From: an uncultured Vibrio sp.
Lineage (GTDB): Bacteria > Pseudomonadota > Gammaproteobacteria > Enterobacterales > Vibrionaceae
Reading direction: 5' to 3'
DNA: 64,000 nucleotides
Assembly (NCBI GenBank): GCA_947504195.1
Contig: CANNGN010000009.1
Location: forward strand, 81,154 to 145,153
Positions 42,890 to 52,210 of this stretch are shown piece after piece (within the stretch, counting starts at the first letter, position 1; each line of letters starts with the position of its first letter). The notes beneath the pieces are model-generated. The model searched no databases. It saw only the letters and a program-made list of their open reading frames with translations, and was not told the DNA's origin. A program made the translations under genes and the position numbers.

Positions 42890-44590
42890 ATGAACAATAC
42901 AAATACAACTTACAAAGAGTACACCACCGACATTTTAGTCATTGGTAGTGGTTATGCCGGAACGTTTGCTGCGATTAAAGCTAAAGAGCAAGGCTTTGAT
43001 GTATTAGTGGTTGATAAAGGCCGTGCAGGGATGGGTGGCAAAACTCCTTGGGCTGTTGGTTTCCAAGTTTTCGATCCGAAATCGGGTCAGCCAAGAGAAC
43101 ACACCATTCAAAGTACCGCGCGTGACAGCGATTACTTGGTACGCCGCGATATCGTTGAAATGTGGCATGAAGATTCACTTGATCGTTACCGCGAGATGGC
43201 TGACTGGGGCGCAGTTGACAGACCCGATGGCGACAAAAACCAAGGCGATGTATTCCGTAAAAAGCTACGCGAGAACGACGTTAAATTATTAGAAAAAGTC
43301 ACAATTGTTGATCTGATTGAAAAAGATGGACAAGTCGTCGGTGCGATTGGTTTCTTTAACCAGCGTGAACAGGCGGTTGTGATTAAAGCAAAATCGGTCA
43401 TTCTGTGTACTGGTGCTGGTAGCTTTAAAGTACCAGGTTACCCTATTGGTGCCCTAACCCACGATGGACAAGCCATGGCTTACCGTTTAGGTGCTGAAAT
43501 TTCTGGTAAAGAAAACGTCGATCCGCATGAAACTAAGAAGCGTCACTTATGTCACCCTTGGGGCGCATTCGGCCCTGAATTTGAACTGACCCTAATGGTC
43601 AAATTCGACGCATTTCCACCACCATTTGTCGACGGAAAACCGATTATCGATGGCGTAGCGCCTTCAGATAACCCTGACTATGTGCCACTTGATCCGGATT
43701 TCAGACCGCCTCGTCCGCCATTCCCGATGATTGGTGGTGATGATATGACCTATGCAGCAATGCGTGGTGATGTCCCTGTTACGCCAGAGGTGATGTTCGG
43801 TAGTAAAGGTCAGAAAGGCCCACACATTCTAGACGAAGATGAAGAACTGTACTTTGCGGCGACGTCAGGTATGGCACAACACCGTTTCGATGGTATCTTC
43901 ACTAAAATCGGTAGTCATCAAGCTGGTGTGAACGGCCTATATGCAGCGGGTGATTCTACCTATTCTGCTATCAATGGCTTAGGTGTAAGTTCTTGTGGCT
44001 CAACGGTACAAGGTGCGCGCGCAGGTAATGAAGCCTCAGAATACATCAAAGGCTTATCAACACTACCAGAAGTAAGTGACGATGAGATTCAACAAAAAAT
44101 CGATGCTGCCTTCGCTCCGCTTAAGCGCGAGAGAGGTTATTCACCGACTTGGGTTACTCAATATTTACAGCACATAATGACGCCTTATTTCGTTCTTTAT
44201 GCAAAACGTAAAGAAACACTAGAAGCGGCAATTATGAACATTGAGTATTTACAACAAAGTGTTCTTCCTAAAATGAAAGCAAGTAATTCTCACGAATTGC
44301 GCCTTGTTCATGAAACCATCAACATGGTGCTCAATGCAGAAATGAAGCTGCGCGCTTCACTATTCCGTGATGAAAGTCGTGGTTCGCATTACCGTGAAGA
44401 TATCCCAGCTCGTAATGACCAAGATTGGCTAGCTTGGGTTATCATCAGCCAAGAAAATGGTGTGATGAAGTGTACTAAGCGTCCAATTCCTGAAGAATGG
44501 AAGCCTGATCTTTCTAAGCCTTATGAAGAGCTACACCAAGCCCGTTTCCCTGGCGAAATGGAATACTTAGCGAGTAAAGAGAGTGCTTAA
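42890..44590 (+). CDS. AprA/SdhA-like FAD-dependent oxidoreductase, paralogue 3
   Basis: This 566-residue flavoprotein has FAD loop VIGSGYAGTFAAIKA, GLYAAGDSTYSA, RGYSPTWVTQYLQHIMTPYF, HELRLVHETINMVLNAEMK and ESRGSHYREDIPARND. It is homologous to the copies at 11193 and 23744. The variable capping part contains a proline-rich stretch (DFRPPRPPFPMIGG). I start at MNNTNTT (42890), 6 nt after TAAGGAG. It is paired with the NAD(P)H/ferredoxin fusion upstream, bracketed by two MFS genes and next to a MarR gene. It is predicted to reduce or oxidise a small imported compound; the substrate is unknown. Confidence 0.76.
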   Translation: MNNTNTTYKEYTTDILVIGSGYAGTFAAIKAKEQGFDVLVVDKGRAGMGGKTPWAVGFQVFDPKSGQPREHTIQSTARDSDYLVRRDIVEMWHEDSLDRYREMADWGAVDRPDGDKNQGDVFRKKLRENDVKLLEKVTIVDLIEKDGQVVGAIGFFNQREQAVVIKAKSVILCTGAGSFKVPGYPIGALTHDGQAMAYRLGAEISGKENVDPHETKKRHLCHPWGAFGPEFELTLMVKFDAFPPPFVDGKPIIDGVAPSDNPDYVPLDPDFRPPRPPFPMIGGDDMTYAAMRGDVPVTPEVMFGSKGQKGPHILDEDEELYFAATSGMAQHRFDGIFTKIGSHQAGVNGLYAAGDSTYSAINGLGVSSCGSTVQGARAGNEASEYIKGLSTLPEVSDDEIQQKIDAAFAPLKRERGYSPTWVTQYLQHIMTPYFVLYAKRKETLEAAIMNIEYLQQSVLPKMKASNSHELRLVHETINMVLNAEMKLRASLFRDESRGSHYREDIPARNDQDWLAWVIISQENGVMKCTKRPIPEEWKPDLSKPYEELHQARFPGEMEYLASKESA

Positions 44591-44609
44591 TTAAACACTC
44601 AAAATAATA

Positions 44610-44637
44610 ATGGCGGTCATATGACCGCCATTTTTTT
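44610..44637 (+). terminator. Terminator after flavoenzyme 3
   Basis: A perfect 22-bp palindrome (ATGGCGGTCAT and its complement, 44610-44631) is followed by seven T. It ends the 41235-44590 operon. Confidence 0.93.
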
Positions 44638-44706
44638 ACTTAACATTAATTACTGCTTTTCTAAATTGTCTTTAACCCGCTCTAAGTGATGTTGCTTACG
44701 CCAACA

Positions 44707-45150
44707 CTAGCGTAAATGTTCAGCACCCAGTTTACGAATCAACCGCAAGAATTCTTTTGACTCTTCTTCACTGAAACAATCATAAAATTTTTGTTCTATA
44801 GGCGTTATCGTTGTCTTTACGATCTCAAGCTCTGCTTCACCAAGCTCGGTGAGGTTTAACATTTTAAGTTTCTTATTATTTTCAGCCTTTGATGTAACCA
44901 AATAACCGCGTTTTTCTAGGTTGTCGACCATACGCTTAGTCGCACTGCGTTCATTCTGAATAATATCTGCCAGTTGCTGCTGACTTAGTGGTTGGTTTTC
45001 CTGAACAGCGGCCAGTGCCCTAGACATTTCTAAAGTCATCAGCTTCTCTTTTGACAAGGCTGTGGTTACGTTATTTCTAAATTGTCGGTGTACGGCACCA
45101 CAAATAAACATAGGTTGGTGTTCTATCTTGTCATTGTGAATAGATTTCAT
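44707..45150 (-). CDS. MarR-family transcriptional regulator
   Basis: This 147-residue protein has the MarR winged helix: LSQQQLADIIQNERSATKRMVDNLEKRGYL, then the wing TSKAENNKKLKMLNLTELGE. I start at MKSIHND (45150) with AGGT upstream, giving the usual MarR length; an upstream ATG at 45174 also exists. It lies between flavoenzyme 3 and the second MFS gene. The repeated TTGTTG-N6-CAACAA elements before both MFS genes are its probable operators. MarR proteins usually release DNA on binding small phenolic or acidic ligands, or on cysteine oxidation. Confidence 0.88.
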   Translation of the reverse strand: MKSIHNDKIEHQPMFICGAVHRQFRNNVTTALSKEKLMTLEMSRALAAVQENQPLSQQQLADIIQNERSATKRMVDNLEKRGYLVTSKAENNKKLKMLNLTELGEAELEIVKTTITPIEQKFYDCFSEEESKEFLRLIRKLGAEHLR

Positions 45151-45261
45151 AATAGAGTGACCTGCAAATAGCATTGTGCTGAAAGTATTGAAATTCTTCT
45201 AAAATAATGGTTTCCCAAAAATGAACTAGGGGAAATATAGACTGAACACTATAAATGACCA

Positions 45262-45279
45262 TCGTTGCACCTGCAACAA
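45262..45279. promoter_or_regulatory. MarR-type operator 3
   Basis: TCGTTG-N6-CAACAA has one change from the operators at 39832 and 39869, and shares the flanking CTARGTGYTA with the first. It lies between the MarR gene and the divergent MFS gene, so it could control both. Confidence 0.6.
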
Positions 45280-45439
45280 CTAAGTGCTACAGTTCACTAT
45301 AGTATATTCCGTATTAGACTTGGATGCATTTCAAGTTAATACACACAGCGTCGCACTGCGTAACCTTATTCTTGTATTTAACGATGAATACACGTCAAGT
45401 TATGTACATGAAAAAGCTTCAACGAATAATGAGTAATTA

Positions 45440-46627
45440 ATGAAAACAGTTCCTTTTAAGTTAGTTCTATTTCTTGCCAGTGTTTTTGCATTGGCCCCTT
45501 TCGCTACCGATAGCTATTTACCGGGTATACCTTTAATGGCTAAAGACCTGAATGTTGACTCAGGGCCTGTTGCTCTTACGGTGAGCATTTATGTATTTGC
45601 GATGGCATTTGGGCAATTATTTGGTGGTCCACTATGCGATCGAGCAGGACGACGCGTCACCGTTATTCTCGGCTTGATTATGTTTGCCATTGGCGGTTTC
45701 TTGATTGCTGGAGCAGGAAGTTTATCCAGTCTTTATGTCGGTAGGGTTATTCAAGCGCTCGGCGGTGGGATGGCGTTTGTCTGTGTTCCTGCGATTATCC
45801 GCGATACCGCAACGGGTAAAGAAGCCGCAAAATTATTTACACTCATCTCTTTGATTATGATGGTCGCGCCTTCTATTGCACCAACCGTCGGTACCTTAAT
45901 TTTAAAACTATTGAGTTGGCATTGGGTTTTTATACTCATGTCCATTTTTTCGATAGTCGTTATCTTTGCAGGGTTACTGATTGTTCCAAATAACTATAAA
46001 TACGAGAAACAAGATAATCCAAGTATCGTACGTAGCTTTGTAGAAATATTTAATACCAAAGAAGCTAGAAAATACGTTGTCATTCAAGCAGCAACTTTTT
46101 CTATACTCATGATCTTTTTAACCAACTCTTCGTTGATTTTTATTGAACAATATGAACTAAGCGAAGAGCTGTTTTCGGCTCTGTTTCTGATTAATACCAG
46201 CGGCAGTATTGTTGTAAATAGAATTAACTCATACCTACTAAGTAGCCACTCTCCGCAAAAGCTGCTCAGCTTATTTATCGGAATGCAGGTAGTTGGGGTT
46301 TTAGTCGTTCTGATTTCGCAGCTAGTGGTACCCGACCTTTGGATTATTACCTCTATCGGCTTTGCGATAGCGCTCTCTTCGTTAGGTGGGATAATGGGCA
46401 ATTCAAATGCCTGTTTTATGGCTTACTTTAAGAAAAATGCAGGGACAGCATCTGCGTATATTGGCGCTTCCCAATCGATTATTAGTGCCGTCGTTGCTGC
46501 ACTTTCCACATTGGTACTGATTCAAGGGTTATGGATTCTAGCGTTGTTAATGTTAGGCATTAGCGTTGTGGCACTTGTGGTTTCGATGAAGAAAGAGCAA
46601 CAATCTAATATGAGTCAATCCGCTTAA
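45440..46627 (+). CDS. MFS transporter of the Bcr/CflA type, paralogue B
   Basis: This 395-residue, 12-helix carrier is closely similar to the protein at 39915 over its whole length (LAPFATDSYLPGIPLMAKDL, GPLCDRAGRRVTVILGL, VGRVIQALGGGMAFVCVPAIIRD). Two such close copies flanking one flavoenzyme operon suggest duplication followed by specialisation, for example one importer and one exporter. The start at 45440 lies 160 bp after the MarR-type operator. Confidence 0.85.
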   Translation: MKTVPFKLVLFLASVFALAPFATDSYLPGIPLMAKDLNVDSGPVALTVSIYVFAMAFGQLFGGPLCDRAGRRVTVILGLIMFAIGGFLIAGAGSLSSLYVGRVIQALGGGMAFVCVPAIIRDTATGKEAAKLFTLISLIMMVAPSIAPTVGTLILKLLSWHWVFILMSIFSIVVIFAGLLIVPNNYKYEKQDNPSIVRSFVEIFNTKEARKYVVIQAATFSILMIFLTNSSLIFIEQYELSEELFSALFLINTSGSIVVNRINSYLLSSHSPQKLLSLFIGMQVVGVLVVLISQLVVPDLWIITSIGFAIALSSLGGIMGNSNACFMAYFKKNAGTASAYIGASQSIISAVVAALSTLVLIQGLWILALLMLGISVVALVVSMKKEQQSNMSQSA

Positions 46628-46883
46628 TTGAGAAATTGGAAAATTCATAAATAGAAATAATTTACATTCGCTATTTATGCCATATTTTAATAAAATAATG
46701 TTGTATATGCACCACTCAACCGTGCAACGGTATAACAAGCTACGTACAAAAAGCCTTAATCTTAGCGACTAGCACTATTAGCCGTTACAAACAAAAAGGC
46801 ATCAACGTAGAAATCAAAGCCCCTACCATGATAGTTAGGCGCGAAAATTAAAACTATAATAACGACATAAATAAGGAAGATAT
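46628..46883. other. Gap with a short unrecognised open stretch
   Basis: An imperfect stem CATAAATAG/CTATTTATG (46646-46679) may end the MFS transcript. A frame of roughly 50 codons ending near 46851 (YVQKALILATSTISRYKQKG, then a stop after VRREN) has no good start codon and is not recognised; it may be a gene remnant. Confidence 0.25.
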
Positions 46884-47441
46884 ATGAACCGCTCAATGTT
46901 CAAAGTTTCACTTTTATCTCTAGTAGTATGCTTTTCTGGCTATGCATCTGCGGCAGCACCAGATGTTCCGACTGAAGCCCCTTATATCGTACTTTCTGAT
47001 AACCTAGATGAGCCAAATGGATACGGTTTCTGTATTGATACTTTTGGTGCAGGTCAATCAGAACTTATGCACACTCATACTTGTAAACCACAAGTAGCAA
47101 AAGATTCACCAAAATATGCTGGTGGCAATGATGTTCGTTTTGAATACGATACAGCAACAAAACAGATTCGTTCGTTTGCCTACGAAAATCAATGCGTACA
47201 GGTTTTAATCGCGAAAGGAAAGTCAGAGTTTGCCCTACTTGATTGTAGCGACCATGCACATCAACAATTTGCTTACCAATCAGAAGACAAAACATTTAGA
47301 CTCGCAGACGAACTCGAGCAATGTGTTGTCGTAAATACAGAAACAGTTAAAGCCGGACCTTGGGTTAAGCGTACTTTGCAACTGGCTAAGTGTGATGAAA
47401 TTGACTCAACGTTAAAGCAGTGGGACGTAGTTTCAAAATAG
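46884..47441 (+). CDS. Secreted ricin-type beta-trefoil protein, copy 1
   Basis: This 185-residue protein has a signal peptide (LLSLVVCFSGYASA, cleavage near ASA-AAPDV). The mature part has ricin-like repeats: GYGFCIDTFGAG with HTHTCKP, then CVQVLIAKGKSEFALLDCSDH, and CVVVNTE ending LKQWDVVSK, each repeat with a cysteine pair. This fits a single beta-trefoil (R-type lectin) domain, exported to the periplasm or medium, perhaps sugar-binding. A near-identical copy follows at 47674. It lies beside the beta-glucoside PTS cluster, but no functional link is shown. Confidence 0.7.
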   Translation: MNRSMFKVSLLSLVVCFSGYASAAAPDVPTEAPYIVLSDNLDEPNGYGFCIDTFGAGQSELMHTHTCKPQVAKDSPKYAGGNDVRFEYDTATKQIRSFAYENQCVQVLIAKGKSEFALLDCSDHAHQQFAYQSEDKTFRLADELEQCVVVNTETVKAGPWVKRTLQLAKCDEIDSTLKQWDVVSK

Positions 47442-47466
47442 GACGACATTGATACCTATCTATAAG

Positions 47467-47503
47467 TTATCGTTAACATTTTGAATGTTAACGATAATTT
47501 TTT
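47467..47503 (+). terminator. Terminator between the two lectin-like genes
   Basis: TTATCGTTAACATT (47467-47480) pairs with AATGTTAACGATAA (47484-47497), followed by a T-run to 47503. The two copies are therefore separate transcripts. Confidence 0.9.
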
Positions 47504-47673
47504 CTTCTTTTTCTATTTCAATCAAATCCGTTCCCTTCCTAAAATAACGCAATTCTTGAGAACTCGTTACATGCCCTTTAAGTCAATTGCCGTGGGTTAC
47601 GTAGCAAACGTTGCCCTCTACTGTTATAGTAAAAACACGCTGTGATTATAATAACTAAACAGAAGGACGCCCT

Positions 47674-48231
47674 ATGAACCGCTCTACACTAAAAATATCA
47701 CTCTTATCTCTATTTGTTTGTGTTTCTGGATATGCATCCGCCGCTGCACCAGATGTCCCTACCGCTGCTCCTTATATTGTATTAACCGATAATATCGATG
47801 AACCTAACGGGTACGGTTTCTGTATAGATACATATGGCGCAGGCCTGTCAGAACTGATGCAGACACATACTTGTAAACCAAAAACCGATGAAGGATCACC
47901 AAGAGATCACTCTGGTCATGATGTCCGTTTTGAATATAAAGCTGAGACACAGCAGATTGAATCTTATGCATTTGAAGGCAATTGTATGCAGGTTCTAATC
48001 GCCAAAGGTAAATCAGAATTTGCCTTACTTGACTGTAGTGACCATCCTCATCAAAAATTTGTTTATCAATCAGACGATAAGACGTTTAGACTCGCAGAAG
48101 ATCTCGAAAAGTGTATTGCCGTAACGACTGAGACTGTAGAAGCAGGACCTTGGGTTAAGCGTGCTTTACAATTAGTAGAGTGTAGTGAAGCTGATACCAC
48201 GTTAAAGCAATGGGATGTGGTTTCAAAATAG
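47674..48231 (+). CDS. Secreted ricin-type beta-trefoil protein, copy 2
   Basis: This 185-residue protein has the same length as the gene at 46884 and aligns without gaps: signal peptide LFVCVSGYASA, GYGFCIDTYGAG, CMQVLIAKGKSEFALLDCSDH and the identical ending LKQWDVVSK. Differences cluster in the loop after HTHTCKP and in the second repeat, as expected for a tandem duplication under mild divergence. AGAAGGACG precedes the ATG. Confidence 0.7.
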   Translation: MNRSTLKISLLSLFVCVSGYASAAAPDVPTAAPYIVLTDNIDEPNGYGFCIDTYGAGLSELMQTHTCKPKTDEGSPRDHSGHDVRFEYKAETQQIESYAFEGNCMQVLIAKGKSEFALLDCSDHPHQKFVYQSDDKTFRLAEDLEKCIAVTTETVEAGPWVKRALQLVECSEADTTLKQWDVVSK

Positions 48232-48263
48232 AAACCTAGACTTCCCAATGTAATCAATTCAAG

Positions 48264-48292
48264 AAGGGTGCAGCAAATCTGCACCCTTTTTT
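48264..48292 (+). terminator. Terminator after the second lectin-like gene
   Basis: AAGGGTGCAG (48264-48273) pairs with CTGCACCCTT (48279-48288) and is followed by TTTTTT. Confidence 0.93.
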
Positions 48293-48540
48293 CGTTTTTG
48301 TTGTCACCTTTTTATTCACCTTTATCAATAACTCGCCTTAATCTTCCAACCAACATCACTCTGTGTATACCACTCGTTGACCTTTAGGATCTACATAAAG
48401 AAACCGAGACCACAAAGCTCTAAACCAGCTCAAATTTTACTCCAATTCTATTTTCTTGTGATCCAGCTATGAAAAAATTAGATCCCACCGAAACTTTTCA
48501 TCGCCAATTAGCATAAAAAAAAGAGATCAATCACATAAAT

Positions 48541-48579
48541 GGTACCGGTTACTGTAACCGGTTTCCGAAACCGGTTACA
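48541..48579. promoter_or_regulatory. LacI-type operator cluster upstream of the PTS operon
   Basis: Three alternating half-sites, ACCGGTTAC (48544-48552), GTAACCGGT (48554-48562) and ACCGGTTAC (48570-48578), make two overlapping palindromes about 65 bp before the IIB gene. The same palindrome (TGTAACCGGTTACA) precedes the lacI-type gene at 55723. The remaining gap 48293-48540 shows no gene. Confidence 0.8.
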
Positions 48580-48643
48580 TTTATTTCGGAAACAAGATGT
48601 AACCTATCGTAGAAAACAAGAATGACAAAAAAGGATAATGAAT

Positions 48644-48949
48644 ATGACTAAGATTCTACTCTGCTGCGCGGCTGGTATGTCTACCAGTATGGTCGTAAAA
48701 AAAATGAAAGAAGCCGCTGCCAATAAAAACCTTTCAGTTGAAGTCGAAGCCGTCGGATTGGATGAATTTGATGCCAATCTAGCAACCTATGACTGCTTTC
48801 TTTTAGGCCCTCAAATCAAGTACAAATTAAATGATTTTAAGGTTAAAGCGGATGCTGTAGGCAAACCCGTTGCTGTCATCAATGCCATGGATTACGGCAT
48901 GATGAAAGGCGAAAAAATACTCAACGATGCTCTTGCTCTACTCGCTTAA
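48644..48949 (+). CDS. chbB: PTS lactose/cellobiose-family IIB component
   Basis: This protein of about 101 residues has the phospho-cysteine loop CAAGMSTSMVVKKM near the start and LLGPQIKYKLND, as in ChbB/CelA. It passes phosphate from IIA to the sugar during uptake through IIC. I start at MTKILL (48644), 8 nt after AAGGA, instead of the ATG six bases upstream. It is the first gene of a PTS operon under the ACCGGTTAC operator. Confidence 0.93.
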   Translation: MTKILLCCAAGMSTSMVVKKMKEAAANKNLSVEVEAVGLDEFDANLATYDCFLLGPQIKYKLNDFKVKADAVGKPVAVINAMDYGMMKGEKILNDALALLA

Positions 48950-48964
48950 CCCCGGAGAAATACT

Positions 48965-50281
48965 ATGTCTAACCCGTTTTTCGATTTCATAGAAAACAAA
49001 ATAGCTCCAGTCGCTGGTGCATTTGCGTCACAACGTCACGTGAGTGCAATTCGTGATGGATTTATCGGCGGCATGCCTTTTATGATCGTCGGTTCATTTT
49101 TACTCGTGTTCGCTTTTCCTCCCTTTTCTCCTGATACTTCGTTCGCGTTTGGACAATGGTGGCTCGGCTTATCGCAAGAGTATCTTGAACAAATAATGAC
49201 CCCTTTCAATATGACCATGGGGATCATGTCCTGTTATATCAGTGTGGGGATTGCCTATAACTTAGCAAATCACTATAAGTTAGATGCGCTTCCTACTGGA
49301 CTACTTTCGCTGATGACCTTCTTGTTAGTCGCGGCCCCAATGGAAGAAGGCAAGTTATCCGCCTCATTCATGGGGGGTACCGGTATTTTCACCAGTATTA
49401 TCGTCTCCATCTACGTTACCGAGCTGACTCGCATACTAAAAGAGAAAAATATTGGGATAAAACTGCCTGAACAAGTTCCTGCAAAGATACGTCAGTCATT
49501 CGATCTATTAATTCCTGCGCTCGTGGTTATTTTCACCATCTATCCACTAAACCTATTACTACAAGGGCAGTTTGACATGATTTTGCCTGCCGCCATCATG
49601 TCGTTATTTGCACCACTAATTTCAGCGTCTGATTCATTGCCCGCCATTCTCTTAGCGGCATTTCTTGCACACGCATTATGGTTTGCAGGGATTCATGGAG
49701 CAGCCATCGTGGGTGGAATCATGGCTCCTTTCTGGTTAGTGAACCTAGGACTAAACCAAGATGCACTCGCGGCCGGTGGCGAATTACCCGCAACGTTTAT
49801 TGAACCATTCTGGAGTTTCTTCATTACACTGGGTGGCTCTGGCGCAACCTTTGCGCTTGTCTTACTTTATCTACGCAGTAAATCAGCTCACCTCCAATCC
49901 ATTGGTAAGCTTTGTGCGGTTCCAACTCTTTTTAATATCAATGAACCCGTCATTTTTGGTAGCCCAATCGTAATGAATCCAATCTTATTCATTCCATTTG
50001 TAGGCACACCGATGATCAACGCCACTATCGCCTACACCGCTGTTCAAACAGACATGATTGGAAAGGTGATTTCACTCGTACCTTGGACGGCTCCAGCTCC
50101 AATTGGTGCGGCATGGGGTGCCGGTTGGGAAATGAGTAATGGCTTATTAGTCATTGGACTGATCGTACTGGATATCGTTATCTACTACCCATTATTCAAG
50201 ATCTACGAAAAACAGTTATTGAAAGAAGAAAATGCGGTAACCGAGCAATCATCAGAATCCCAAAGCTTGCAATCAGCATAA
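48965..50281 (+). CDS. chbC: PTS lactose/cellobiose-family IIC component
   Basis: This 438-residue membrane protein has IAPVAGAFASQRHVSAIRDGF, GGMPFMIVGS, WFAGIHGAAIVGGIMAPFW and FNINEPVIFGSPIVMNP, where the NEP motif marks the sugar site of EIIC-Lac/Cel. It imports a beta-disaccharide (cellobiose or a related beta-glucoside) as the 6-phosphate. Confidence 0.94.
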   Translation: MSNPFFDFIENKIAPVAGAFASQRHVSAIRDGFIGGMPFMIVGSFLLVFAFPPFSPDTSFAFGQWWLGLSQEYLEQIMTPFNMTMGIMSCYISVGIAYNLANHYKLDALPTGLLSLMTFLLVAAPMEEGKLSASFMGGTGIFTSIIVSIYVTELTRILKEKNIGIKLPEQVPAKIRQSFDLLIPALVVIFTIYPLNLLLQGQFDMILPAAIMSLFAPLISASDSLPAILLAAFLAHALWFAGIHGAAIVGGIMAPFWLVNLGLNQDALAAGGELPATFIEPFWSFFITLGGSGATFALVLLYLRSKSAHLQSIGKLCAVPTLFNINEPVIFGSPIVMNPILFIPFVGTPMINATIAYTAVQTDMIGKVISLVPWTAPAPIGAAWGAGWEMSNGLLVIGLIVLDIVIYYPLFKIYEKQLLKEENAVTEQSSESQSLQSA

Positions 50282-50358
50282 TAAAATAGCGAATAAAAAT
50301 GGGATTCAGCCATGGCCGCTTCCCATTTATTCCACCAATTATTAACCGGAGAACACAC

Positions 50359-50712
50359 ATGATGACACAAGCAAGTCCTGCCGAAATGGACTCTCCTATC
50401 GAAGATTTAGAAGAAACCGTAATGGAGCTAATTATTAATGCCGGTGAATCTAAGAGTTGTGCGATGCAAGCTCTTTACGCCGCAAAAGCCGGAAAATGGG
50501 ACGAAGTTGACGGACTTTTAGATGATGCCACAGCTGCCGCTAAGCGCGCCCATACCGTTCAAACACAACTAATTGGTATGGATCAAGGAACGGGAAAAGT
50601 CCCCGTCAACCTAATCATGGTTCATGCTCAAGACCACATCATGACCTCTATGTTAGCGCGAGAACTTATAGAAGAGCTCATCAATATTCATCGCTCAATG
50701 CAAGGCGCGTAA
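50359..50712 (+). CDS. chbA: PTS lactose/cellobiose-family IIA component
   Basis: This 117-residue helical protein has LIINAGESKSCAMQAL and the phospho-histidine segment VHAQDHIMTSMLARELIEEL, matching ChbA. It receives phosphate from HPr and gives it to IIB. I start at MMTQASP (50359), behind CGGAGAA; the open frame from 50299 is leader. Confidence 0.92.
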   Translation: MMTQASPAEMDSPIEDLEETVMELIINAGESKSCAMQALYAAKAGKWDEVDGLLDDATAAAKRAHTVQTQLIGMDQGTGKVPVNLIMVHAQDHIMTSMLARELIEELINIHRSMQGA

Positions 50713-50726
50713 CAAGATTTAACTAA

Positions 50727-52142
<1,416 letters not shown>

Positions 52143-52210
52143 AGAACCTTCCAACCATACTCCTGAAAGGTTACGTACCTTTCAGGAGCTCAATTCAATG
52201 GAAATAAAGT

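Noticed and set aside
48470..48545. CRP site before the PTS operon
   Set aside because: TTGTGATCC and AATCACAT half-sites exist but are not spaced as a CRP palindrome.
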